A DNA stretch of 64,000 nucleotides, taken from assembly GCF_048569485.1 (NCBI RefSeq), contig NC_134364.1, positions 127,876,089-127,940,088 on the forward strand, in the 5' to 3' direction. The notes beneath the pieces were generated by a model. That model was not told where the DNA came from and made no database searches. It was given only the letters and a program-made list of their open reading frames with translations. A program made the translations under genes and the position numbers. Each line of letters starts with the position of its first letter. Position 1 is the stretch's first letter. This stretch comes from Anomaloglossus baeobatrachus. Its lineage: Eukaryota > Chordata > Amphibia > Anura > Aromobatidae. Shown one piece after another: positions 19,901 to 29,578 of this stretch.

Positions 19901-22654
19901 TATACTAAGTACCCTGTTATTAAGCACTTGCAATTTATTTATTTATAGTCAGGGTATTTTTCCTACAATTTTTCTCCTGGGTTTTTTTCTAGTCTTGAGG
20001 CTGCAATTCACATGCTTGTAATGTTGCATGTTTATTGAACATTTGTTACAGCTCAGTTTTTTTGTGTTTTTTGTCTGTTATCTTGCTTTGATGCAAGTTG
20101 GGGGTGCAGCCCTCCTGATACTGAAGCTGAACAATTACCTGCTTCTCACTTTTTGCTGTGTATTTAATCTGGGACCCAGCTGACCACTTTACCATTCATA
20201 TTGAAGTTTGGACATGACACAAGTCAGGTACAGAATATGTTTTTAACTTTAGTAGGTTAGGGACTGTCTCAGATGGGTACACCGTGACGAGGTGAGACAG
20301 CTTCTTACCTTTTTGCAAAAATGTATATACTAAGTACCCTGTTATTAAGCACTTGCAATTTATTTATTTATAGTCAGGGTATTTTTCCTACAATTTTTCT
20401 CCTGGGTTTTTTTCTAGTCTTGAGGCTGCAATTCACATGCTTGTAATGTTGCATGTTTATTGAACATTTGTTACAGCTCAGTTTTTTTTTTTTGTGTTTT
20501 TTTTTGTGTTTTTTTTTTGTGTTTTTTGTCTGTTATCTTGCTTTGATGCAAGTTGGGGGTGCAGCCCTCCTGATACTGAAGCTGAACAATTACCTGCTTC
20601 TCACTTTTTGCTGTGTATTTAATCTGGGACCCAGCTGACCACTTTACCATTCATATTGAAGTTTGGACATGACACAAGTCAGGTACAGAATATGTTTTTA
20701 ACTTTAGTAGGTTAGGGACTGTCTCAGATGGGTACACCGTGACGAGGTGAGACAGCTTCTTACCTTTTTGCAAAAATGTATATACTAAGTACCCTGTTAT
20801 TAAGCACTTGCAATTTATTTATTTATAGTCAGGGTATTTTTCCTACAATTTTTCTCCTGGGTTTTTTTCTAGTCTTGAGGCTGCAATTCACATGCTTGTA
20901 ATGTTGCATGTTTATTGAACATTTGTTACAGCTCAGTTTTTTTGTGTTTTTTGTCTGTTATCTTGCTTTGATGCAAGTTGGGGGTGCAGCCCTCCTGATA
21001 CTGAAGCTGAACAATTACCTGCTTCTCACTTTTTGCTGTGTATTTAATCTGGGACCCAGCTGACCACTTTACCATTCATATTGAAGTTTGGACATGACAC
21101 AAGTCAGGTACAGAATATGTTTTTAACTTTAGTAGGTTAGGGACTGTCTCAGATGGGTACACCGTGACGAGGTGAGACAGCTTCTTACCTTTTTGCAAAA
21201 ATGTATATACTAAGTACCCTGTTATTAAGCACTTGCAATTTATTTATTTATAGTCAGGGTATTTTTCCTACAATTTTTCTCCTGGGTTTTTTTCTAGTCT
21301 TGAGGCTGCAATTCACATGCTTGTAATGTTGCATGTTTATTGAACATTTGTTACAGCTCAGTTTTTTTGTGTTTTTTGTCTGTTATCTTGCTTTGATGCA
21401 AGTTGGGGGTGCAGCCCTCCTGATACTGAAGCTGAACAATTACCTGCTTCTCACTTTTTGCTGTGTATTTAATCTGGGACCCAGCTGACCACTTTACCAT
21501 TCATATTGAAGTTTGGACATGACACAAGTCAGGTACAGAATATGTTTTTAACTTTAGTAGGTTAGGGACTGTCTCAGATGGGTACACCGTGACGAGGTGA
21601 GACAGCTTCTTACCTTTTTGCAAAAATGTATATACTAAGTACCCTGTTATTAAGCACTTGCAATTTATTTATTTATAGTCAGGGTATTTTTCCTACAATT
21701 TTTCTCCTGGGTTTTTTTCTAGTCTTGAGGCTGCAATTCACATGCTTGTAATGTTGCATGTTTATTGAACATTTGTTACAGCTCAGTTTTTTTTTGTTTT
21801 TTGTCTGTTATCTTGCTTTGATGCAAGTTGGGGGTGCAGCCCTCCTGATACTGAAGCTGAACAATTACCTGCTTCTCACTTTTTGCTGTGTATTTAATCT
21901 GGGACCCAGCTGACCACTTTACCATTCATATTGAAGTTTGGACATGACACAAGTCAGGTACAGAATATGTTTTTAACTTTAGTAGGTTAGGGACTGTCTC
22001 AGATGGGTACACCGTGACGAGGTGAGACAGCTTCTTACCTTTTTGCAAAAATGTATATACTAAGTACCCTGTTATTAAGCACTTGCAATTTATTTATTTA
22101 TAGTCAGGGTATTTTTCCTACAATTTTTCTCCTGGTTTTTTTCTAGTCTTGAGGCTGCAATTCACATGCTTGTAATGTTGCATGTTTATTGAACATTTGT
22201 TACAGCTCAGTTTTTTTGTGTTTTTTGTCTGTTATCTTGCTTTGATGCAAGTTGGGGGTGCAGCCCTCCTGATACTGAAGCTGAACAATTACCTGCTTCT
22301 CACTTTTTGCTGTGTATTTAATCTGGGACCCAGCTGACCACTTTACCATTCATATTGAAGTTTGGACATGACACAAGTCAGGTACAGAATATGTTTTTAA
22401 CTTTAGTAGGTTAGGGACTGTCTCAGATGGGTACACCGTGACGAGGTGAGACAGCTTCTTACCTTTTTGCAAAAATGTATATACTAAGTACCCTGTTATT
22501 AAGCACTTGGAATTTATTTATTTATAGTCAGGGTATTTTTCCTACAATTTTTCTCCTGGGTTTTTTTCTAGTCTTGAGGCTGCAATTCACATGCTTGTAA
22601 TGTTGCATGTTTATTGAACATTTGTTACAGCTCAGTTTTTTTTTTGTGTTTTTT
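19901..22654 (-). repeat. 425-bp unit tandem array, inverted arm
   Basis: About 6.5 copies of the same 425-bp unit in reverse orientation. The marker ACCCTGTTATTAAGC recurs at 19911, 20336, 20791, 21216, 21641, 22066 and 22490. One interval is 455 bp, because a TTTTTGTG-rich tract near 20483-20525 has grown by 30 bp. The arm ends in a T-rich tract against the second copy of the 13-bp duplication (22655-22667), after which the Gypsy sequence resumes. Frames such as 20453-20638 are repeats of unit sequence, not genes. Confidence 0.95.
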
Positions 22655-22980
22655 ACATCACAAAGAAGGGGTATACCGGGTGGTACGGGAATATGAGCGG
22701 GTTTTCAGCAAACATCCCCTAGACTTTGGGCAGATTAAAGGGGTCCAACACCCATCCGTGCTGCGTCGCAGAGACATCCCGCAGCGACGGCTGATATTGG
22801 CCACACACCACATGTGGCGTCACGAACAACTACCCCCATCGTCCCCGTCTCCAGCCATTTTATTGACACCCGGGGTCACGGAACCGGGCAAGGCCACTGC
22901 GATGTCCCAGGAGAAGCACCATGGCCTGGTGATTAGTAAACCCCGACTTCATGGGCGCGTCACCTACACGTATCAACTAA

Positions 22981-23670
22981 TATAGTGCTGCTGTTTCTAG
23001 ATGGAGGGACAAAATATGCACAGTGAGATGTGTCAATATAAAAGCATGACAAATAAGGAAAGTTATATCTCAAATGACATAGATGAATCAGAAAACCTCA
23101 AGATTAGGGACAACACATTCACAGCGTATAAGACATTAGATAAAAGGCTAAACACAGCTAAAGGGAGCATGTGCTCAATGGCAGACACTTAGATTAGCAG
23201 TAGAACACCGTTCAACAATAAATACTAACCTGCTATAGTGAGTTCCTCATTTGGGGATGCCCCTGATGAACCCCTGGCCACCACTGAGGATTGGGCGTGT
23301 GCCACTGCTGGACTGTGTTCTGCTGCTGAGCTACGTGTCTGCCTGATGCACTCTGAGTTTGGGGTATGATATATGTTAATTCTATATAATACAATTTCTA
23401 ATTGATATTTATGTCATACTCCAGATCATGGATTGCTATCTGCTAGGATCTTTAATATGCTATAAACTGTGAGTGGGATATGTAGTAGATACACGTGTGG
23501 AACTGTCTGGGCAATTATTATATATATGTCCTGATGTTTACAGCTATACTATGACAAATTATAGTATATAACATGATTATCCGGAGCCATTGAGTTGTAT
23601 ACACTGTATACTGTAAATGATAATTTGTTTTCTTTCCTCTTTTCTAATTGGGTAAAATGCTGTGGATTAA
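22981..23670. other. No recognisable feature
   Basis: AT-rich DNA with a 63-residue frame (23001-23192) that has no domain signature. Nothing here can be assigned. Confidence 0.35.
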
Positions 23671-23725
23671 TATGTGTGTGTGTGTGTGTGTGTGTGTCAC
23701 ACACACACACACACACACATATATA
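23671..23725. repeat. Inverted dinucleotide microsatellite (TG)n(AC)n
   Basis: A (TG)n run passes through TC directly into an (AC)n run of similar length, then (AT)n. The two runs are reverse complements, so the tract can fold into a hairpin. The solo LTR at 23726 entered the AT end. Confidence 0.95.
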
Positions 23726-24510
23726 TGTTAGGGCCAGGTGGACGGGCAGACCCAGGAGGTGGATCCACTGGGCCGAACACCTTAATGAAGGCAAGGGGTC
23801 CGGTAGCCGGAGCACTACGGGTAGCAGGACAGTCCGTGCAAAAGAGTGGAATGGAGAAGTCCCTGGGACCACGGAGTCACTGATGGTAGTCTGGGTGACG
23901 GAGCTCAGGTTCGGAGGCCGAGATGTTGTCAGGCAGAGTCCGGAACCGATGGAGCGAGAGGACGGGTCACCGCAGGGATCAGAGATGGTACGGACTGACG
24001 GGATGGCAGATAGTCAGCGTTCGGGGTTCGGGAATCGGCAGGACCGGATGGCGAGGCAGGAGCGGCTCTAGAAGAGAGATAGGTAAGTATATCACAGAGA
24101 CACAAGGAGACCTGACTCCTAGCTTAGGAAACAAGAAGAACAGGCCCCGCCCACTTGGACATTAAACCCCTTTATACCCTGTACCTGTGTGTTCAATTTC
24201 CTGTCAGTGGACGCTGGCCCTTTAAGAGAGGGTCAATGACCGCGCGCGCGCCCTAATGCGCATGCGCGAGGCCCGGGTGCCAGAAGCCAGGGCAGGGAGC
24301 GGTGTGTAGGAAGCAGGGGAGCCGGCCTGGAGCAGGGCTGCCGACGGGCGCCGGGAGCGGGGACCGGGCCGCCTGGGGACCGCAGGTAATGGAGGCTGGA
24401 GACCGTGGAGCGGGGGACGCCTAACAGAGGAGCCGGGGAGCGAAGCAGGGAAGCCGGGGAGCGTGGCAGGTGAGCCGGGGAGCAGAGCAGGGGACCCGGA
24501 GAGCGTGACA
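23726..24510 (-). mobile_element. Solo LTR of an LTR retroelement (ATATA target duplication)
   Basis: The ends are TGTTAGGGCC and GAGCGTGACA on the plus strand, flanked by the 5-bp duplication ATATA (23721-23725, 24511-24515). The minus strand carries a TATAAA box (plus 24170-24176) in a plausible promoter position, so the LTR is read from 24510 leftwards, beginning TGTCACGCTC. Its sequence differs from the Gypsy LTRs here. The family is not identified. No internal region remains. Confidence 0.8.
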
Positions 24511-24520
24511 ATATAAAATA

Positions 24521-24689
24521 CACATACTAGCTGTACTACCCAGCTTCGCCTGGGTTAATAACTGTTGTTAACAAAATAGAATGTATTAACAAAAAAATAT
24601 TCTGCACACAAAAACCACAAAACAAATAGATATTAATGTAATTATTAAAAGGCAAAAACTAAGCTAATAGAAGCATTTCACAACATATA
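24521..24689. repeat. Dispersed repeat, left part
   Basis: It starts with ACTAGCTGTACTACCC and CTTCGCCTGGGTTAATA, a text I recognise as the start of a widely dispersed animal repeat of uncertain class. It is interrupted by the Tc1 element at 24690 and probably continues at 26337. Confidence 0.5.
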
Positions 24690-26334
24690 CAGTTAGGTCC
24701 AGAAATCTTTGGACAGTGACACAATTTTGGCGAGTTGGGCTCTGCATGTCACCACATTGGATTTGAAATGAAACCTCTACAACAGAATTCAAGTGCAGAT
24801 TGTAACGTTTAATTTGAAGGTTTGAACAAAAATATCTGATAGAAATTGTAGGAATTGTCACATTTCTTTACAAACACTCAACATTTTAGGAGGTCAAAAG
24901 TAATTGGACAAATAAACCAAACAAAATATTTTTATTTTCAGTATTTTGTTGCGAATCCTTTGGAGGCAATCACTGCCTTAAGTCTGGAACCCATGGACAT
25001 CACCAAACGCTGGGTTTCCTCCTTCTTAATGCTTTGCCAGGCCTTTACAGCCGCAGCCTTCAGGTCTTGCTTGTTTGTGGGTCTTTCCGTCTTAAGTCTG
25101 GATTTGAGCAAGTGAAATGCATGCTCAATTGGGTTAAGATCTGGTGATTGTCTCGGCCATTGCAGAATGTTCCACTTTTTTGCACTCATGAACTCCTGGG
25201 TAGCTTTGGCTGTATGCTTGGGGTCATTGTCCATCTGTACTATGAAGCGCCGTCCGATCAACTTTGCGGCATTTGGCTGAATCTGGGCTGAAAGTATATC
25301 CCGGTACACTTCAGAATTCATCCGGCTACTCTTGTCTGCTGTTATGTCATCAATAAACACAAGTGACCCAGTGCCATTGAAAGCCATGCATGCCCATGCC
25401 ATCACGTTGCCTCCACCATGTTTTACAGAGGATGTGGTGTGCCTTGGATCATGTGCCGTTCCCTTTCTTCTCCAAACTTTTTTCTTCCCATCATTCTGGT
25501 ACAGGTTGATCTTTGTCTCATCTGTCCATAGAATACTTTTCCAGAACTGAGCTGGCTTCATGAGGTGTTTTTCAGCAAATGTAACTCTGGCCTGTCTATT
25601 TTTGGAATTGATGAATGGTTTGCATCTAGATGTGAACCCTTTGTATTTACTTTCATGGAGTCTTCTCTTTACTGGTGACTTAGAGACAGATACACCTACT
25701 TCACTGAGAGTGTTCTGGACTTCAGCTGATGTTGTGAACGGGTTCTTCTTCACCAAAGAAAGTATGCGGCGATCATCCACCACTGTTGTCATCCGTGGAC
25801 GCCCAGGCCTTTTTGAGTTCCCAAGCTCACCAGTCAATTCCTTTTTTCTCAGAATGTACCCGACTGTTGATTTTGCTACTCCAAGTATGTCTGCTATCTC
25901 TCTGATGGATTTTTTCTTTTTTTTCAGCCTCAGGATGTTCTGCTTCACCTCAATTGAGAGTTCCTTAGACCGCATGTTGTCTGGTCACAGCAACAGCTTC
26001 CAAATGCAAAACCACACACCTGTAATCAACCCCAGACCTTTTAACTACTTCATTGATTACAGGTTAACGAGGGAGACGCCTTCAGAGTTAATTGCAGCCC
26101 TTAGAGTCCCTTGTCCAATTACTTTTGGTCCCTTGAAAAAGAGGAGGCTATGCATTACAGAGCTATGATTCCTAAACCCTTTCTCCGATTTGGATGTGAA
26201 AACTCTCATATTGCAGCTGGGAGTGTGCACTTTCAGCCCATATTATATATATAATTGTATTTCTGAACATGTTTTTGTAAACAGCTAAAATAACAAAACT
26301 TGTGTCACTGTCCAAATATTTCTGGACCTAACTG
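24690..26334 (-). mobile_element. Tc1-like transposon, apparently complete
   Basis: The element is 1,645 bp with terminal inverted repeats of about 40 bp (CAGTTAGGTCCAGAAAT...) that differ at few positions. TA flanks it at 24688-24689 and 26335-26336. A single open transposase frame fills the middle. The text belongs to a Tc1 family known to be shared by fishes and frogs, for which horizontal transfer has been proposed. Confidence 0.95.
24938..25975 (-). CDS. Tc1-like transposase, 345 residues, intact frame
   Basis: This is a cut-and-paste DNA transposase of the Tc1/mariner superfamily. It starts MRSKELSIEVKQ and is uninterrupted to the stop. The N-terminal paired-type DNA-binding region comes first (helix-turn-helix near residues 20-45, SIREIADILGVAKSTVGYIL). 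A GRPR AT-hook-like motif follows (KRPGRPRMTT, about 57-66), then a second helix-turn-helix. The catalytic DD34E domain holds WTDETKI (about 151), VQMDNDPKHTA (about 248) and PDLNPIEHAF (about 280). The length equals that of complete family members. All three acidic residues are present, so the protein could be functional. Activity cannot be judged from sequence alone. The TIRs and TA duplications are also kept. Confidence 0.95.
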   Translation of the reverse strand: MRSKELSIEVKQNILRLKKKKKSIREIADILGVAKSTVGYILRKKELTGELGNSKRPGRPRMTTVVDDRRILSLVKKNPFTTSAEVQNTLSEVGVSVSKSPVKRRLHESKYKGFTSRCKPFINSKNRQARVTFAEKHLMKPAQFWKSILWTDETKINLYQNDGKKKVWRRKGTAHDPRHTTSSVKHGGGNVMAWACMAFNGTGSLVFIDDITADKSSRMNSEVYRDILSAQIQPNAAKLIGRRFIVQMDNDPKHTAKATQEFMSAKKWNILQWPRQSPDLNPIEHAFHLLKSRLKTERPTNKQDLKAAAVKAWQSIKKEETQRLVMSMGSRLKAVIASKGFATKY

Positions 26335-26336
26335 TA

Positions 26337-27265
26337 TTTCAACACCACAGATATTCCACACAGATTTAACTAAATTGGCCAAGTAATGTGCTCCGGCTGT
26401 CTCTTTCCAGGTCTGTCTCTTTCCTCGTCTGTCTCTTTCCCCGTCTGCCTGTCTGTCTATTTTTGTCTGTCTCTATCTCTGTTTCTTTCCCCATCTATCT
26501 CTTTCTAGGTCTGTCTCTTTCCCCGTCTGTCTCCCCATCTCTTTGTCTGTGTCTTTTCCTGTCTGTATCTTTCCCTGTCTGCCTGTCTCTTTCCTTGTCT
26601 GTCTCTAGTTCTGTCTCTTTCCCCGTCTGTCTCTATCAAGGTCTGTGTCTTTCCCCATCTATCTTTGTCTGTCTCTCTGGCTGTCTCCTCCTTCCCTGTC
26701 TGCCTGTCTCTGTCTGCATGTCTGTCTGTCTCTTTCCCCGTCTGTCTCTTTCCAGGTCTCTCTCTTTCCCTGTCTGTCTCTATCTCTGTCTCTTTCCCTG
26801 TCTGTTTCTGTCTGTCTCTCTCTATCCGTCTCCCCACCGACATCTTATTACCTCACACATAAGCTTCTTATACTATGAATGTCTTTTGTTCCTATAGCAA
26901 CCAATCACAGCTCCTACTAATAACCTGTAGTTCCAGGCTCCATTTACTTTAATGGAGGCATGTTTTTTGGGGAGTAACTGTAAAGCGCGGGGTTACATTT
27001 TCCTGTCAAAACATAGTCTACGACATTCCCTGGGTCACATGAGTTGTCTGTGCAAAATTTCGACATTGTAAATGTGACGATGCGGATACACTTTTCGTTT
27101 CACTTTTTCCCCATTATGTAGATAGGGGCAAAATTGATTGGTAAATTGGAACATGTGGGGCTATAATTTTGCCTCACAACATAGCTTATGACGCTCTCGG
27201 GGTCCAGACGTGTGAGTGTGCAAAAGTTTGTGGCTGTAGCTGCGACGGTGCAGATGCCAATCCCG
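26337..27265. repeat. Dispersed repeat, right part
   Basis: Includes the CT-rich tract (26388-26835), then text with GCAACCAATCACAGCTCC, AACTGTAAAGCGCGGGG and a repeated pair of AAACATAG/ACAACATAG blocks, and finally an (AC)n/(AT)n tail with CATTCAGCTTTATATATTA. I read this as the 3' part of the dispersed repeat begun at 24521. The class is unknown. Confidence 0.45.
26388..26835. repeat. CTGTCT/CTTTCC low-complexity tandem repeat
   Basis: Irregular tandem of GTCTGTCTCTTTCCCC-like units, pyrimidine-only over long runs on plus. The 169-residue plus frame and its minus counterpart are artefacts of this repeat. Confidence 0.95.
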
Positions 27266-27325
27266 GACATACACACATACACACACATACACACACATAC
27301 ACACACACACACACACATTCAGCTT

Positions 27326-27356
<31 letters not shown>
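27265..27356. repeat. (AC)n and (AT)n microsatellites
   Basis: An ACACAC/ACATACAC tract at about 27268-27318 and an AT tract at about 27335-27353, separated by TTCAGCTTTATATATTA. Confidence 0.95.
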
Positions 27357-27360
<4 letters not shown>

Positions 27361-27479
27361 AATGGTCGCTATATATAATCTATGGGTGATGTACCCTTGT
27401 ACTTAAATGTTCGAGATCTCAATTTACACCTGAATTTCATCACATACACTATAAAAAGGCAGAGCACTACAACATCTGA

Positions 27480-27525
27480 CACCTCCTGATGAAACCGGAA
27501 GTGCAGTGAAACGCGCGTGGAGGTG
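27480..27525 (+). other. Hammerhead-ribozyme-like motif (relic)
   Basis: The layout matches a type I hammerhead. The stem I strands CACCTC (27480-27485) and GAGGTG (27520-27525) pair over 6 bp. The core CTGATGA is at 27486-27492, GAAA at 27508-27511, and a minimal stem III of A-U, C-G and G-C pairs at 27511-27518. Two things weaken it: stem II (27493-27507) pairs poorly, and the position before the cleavage site is G (27519) where A, C or U is needed. It is probably a decayed motif of a Penelope-like or retrozyme-like repeat. Confidence 0.45.
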
Positions 27526-28132
27526 GGATAGTGGACAGGACCTTTGTGCGTACGCACACATGGCTACAGGTAAAGTTGCAGTAATTTTGCTTAATTTCAA
27601 TATGGGGCATAAGCGTGTTTGTCTTATAGGAAATATATATCTACACCTATTTACCACTCCAAGTATTGGGGTCTGTTATTAGGTTTGAATTTTCTCAGCA
27701 TAATTTGAGTACATTTTCCTGAGTGGATACAAGATTTGTGAGCTATGCTGTTTTGATTGAAAGCCTTGTGAATTAAGGTGTCGGTGCATACTTGGCCCTA
27801 TCTGCCCCTATATAGGGCAACATTTTCCCCCCCTTACCTTTACAGATGAACCTCTATGTATAAAGGATTTTATTACTGTATTTGAGAGATTTCATAAATG
27901 ATTATATTTGTACAATCTTTTTGTGGCCCTGATTGGTTGTTTAGGTTGTATAATAAAAAGTAGTTTTAAAGGGTTTTTTGGTTTATTGATTTAAAGTGAC
28001 GTCCTGATTTCTGGTTTACTCGTGGTAGTAATTGAGGTAATACTTTAGAGGGTTGATATTAGTTGTGTAATGTCAGCTGTCACTCGGTGCCTGTGAATAG
28101 CTGCACTTTACTGCAAATTACAGTCTCTGGAG
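27526..28132. other. No recognisable gene
   Basis: AT-rich DNA, possibly the body of the repeat that carries the hammerhead-like motif. Nothing else is supported. Confidence 0.35.
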
Positions 28133-28900
28133 CTAAAAAAATTGTTTAAAAGAACAGAGAGTCCTCAGTGGTTGATACCTTTTAATGGCTAACTGAAAAG
28201 ATGGTAATAATTGCAAGCTTTCGAGACTACTCAGGTCTCTTCATCGGGCATGGTATAACACAAAATCTGAAGAGTCACATATTTATACACAACAGGACTT
28301 AGAATAGTGCAGTAAAAAAACAAACAAAAAAAAACAAGTTATATGAGACAGAACTCTCACTATGGCAGGGGGCAAACTGTTGTGGCCATAAATACTGCTG
28401 CAGTTCAGTGTGAAAGTTTTATTGTCCTCTGATCAGGGTCTGGTCCGGGTTGTGATGCGCTCGGATGGTCAGAGGAGCACATCTTTTAACTGATGTAAAA
28501 AGACATGAATCCATGAGACACATTCATTCCTTCTCTGAATGTGTCACCGGTCACCATAAGTTTGTACTCCCATAGTCTCCTATCTCTCTGGGACTTGAAG
28601 TTTCCTTTCAATACCAGCAATTTCATGTCCATGATGCTGTGGTCTGAGTTACAGAAATGTTTGGCCACAGGTAGATCCATCCTTTTTTCTCTAATTGTGT
28701 GGCGGTGAGAATTCATCCTTGTCCTGAGCTGTTGTCCTGTCTCCCCTACATACAGATCCCCAGTTGGACATTTGGTACATATAATTAAGTACACCCCATT
28801 GGTTGTGGTGCAGCTGAAGGTACCTGGGATCTTGTAGTCCTGATGTGATCTGGGAATCTTTATCTTGTCCGTTGTCAATATTAATGGACAGGTCTCTGGA
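28133..28900 (-). mobile_element. Penelope-like element (Neptune type), 3' remnant
   Basis: The minus strand carries the end of a Penelope-like element: the GIY-YIG endonuclease region (28486-28878) followed by the 3' non-coding part. The words ACCTGAGTAGTCTCGAAAGC and GCAATTATTACCATC are the typical 3' text of these repeats in amphibians. The reverse transcriptase is missing, so the copy is 5'-truncated. Confidence 0.85.
28486..28878 (-). pseudogene. Penelope GIY-YIG endonuclease domain
   Basis: A 130-residue frame, starting MTTDKIKIPRSHQDYK, is the C-terminal endonuclease of a Penelope-like element. A CCxxC-type zinc finger is suggested by CTTTNGVYLIICTKCP. The GIY-YIG motifs read GVYLI (about residue 28) and LYVGETGQ (about 42), followed by the catalytic arginine in LRTRMNSHR. 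The downstream KHFCNSDHS histidine/asparagine segment is typical of the Neptune group. The frame is clean across the domain but the upstream reverse transcriptase is absent, so it is a truncated relic. The Met at 28878 is unlikely to be a true start. Confidence 0.88.
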
Positions 28901-29578
28901 GCTGCATTTAAAGATCGTGGATTATGACGGATCTTCGTGGGAATATTTTTAATAATAAGTTAATGAACGAGGGAAAGTGTGGGGGAATCTTTATTCAAAT
29001 AAACTATTTTTTACTGTCTTTTTTTTTCTTCATTTGACTTACCAGGTTAGTAATGGGGATGTCTGATAATGGCGTCTCCATTACTAACCCCTTTGCTTCA
29101 TGGCAGCTGACATTACACAACTGACATCAAACCCATTAACCTATTACCCCGATTGTCACCGCACCAGAGGAATGGGGGAGAGCCAAGCAAAATGCCAGAA
29201 TTGGTACATATAATGGAGACATTTCTGGAGCGGCTGCTGGGTGCTATTTTTAGGTTGGGAAGAGCCAAATAACCTTCCCAACCTGATATCATCTTCAGCT
29301 GATTGCTTTACCTTGACTGGTTATCAAAAATGGTGGTGACCCCACATAATTATTAAAAAATATTTATTTAGTTCCCAGTAGCGATCGGGGAGTCAGATGT
29401 GTCCAGGCATCTTTCCCATGCTGTTCCCATTCCATTTGAGCGCTGATTCCATCCATTTCAGCAATTTTCCTGCACTCTCTCTAGCCCTCCTGTTTGGGGT
29501 CCTCTGGAAAAGTGTTTGAGCCACCCTTTGACTTTCATTATACTAAATACTTGAATCAAGTCTATCCGAGCATCGACA
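28901..29578. other. Unassigned repeat-like intergenic DNA
   Basis: Several short internal repetitions (GTTAGTAATGGGGATGTC and ATGGCGTCTCCATTACTAAC form an inverted pair near 29045-29092; GGTTGGGAAGAGCC and CCTTCCCAACC near 29255-29283). It reads like dispersed amphibian repeat text. No gene is supported. Confidence 0.35.

Larger units (their letters stand above)
14922..22980 (+). mobile_element. Ty3/Gypsy element, broken fossil with nested insertion
   Basis: Parts in order: a 5' LTR (14922-16098, TGTGGCGCCC...GACA), a primer-binding-like site just after it (TTGGCGTCACGAACAGG), gag (about 16.3-17.35 kb, ending in a CCHC zinc knuckle), and an aspartic protease region (about 17.35-18.2 kb, with an LLDTGS motif). 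A 4.4-kb foreign insertion follows (18245-22654). About 300 bp of pol and LTR-like sequence resume after it. Reverse transcriptase and integrase are absent, and no clean 3' LTR is seen. It is related to, but clearly different from, the element at 49627. It is broken in several places and is an old fossil. Confidence 0.85.

Noticed and set aside
19748-20638. 61-residue hydrophobic frames (MFIEHLLQLS...) in the 425-bp array
   Set aside because: They repeat with every unit, start at arbitrary positions and have no family match that I know.
22981-23670. Possible LINE or gene fragment between the Gypsy fossil and the microsatellite
   Set aside because: No motif could be recognised in any frame.
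26388-26897. Serine/leucine/valine-rich 169-residue frame
   Set aside because: Translation of a CT-rich simple repeat. The minus strand is open as well.
28207-28250. Hammerhead-like motif in the Penelope 3' end (CGATGA ... GAAAGC)
   Set aside because: Stem II (GAGAC/GTCTC) is good, but the core has C for U, stem III does not pair at its base and no stem I is found.
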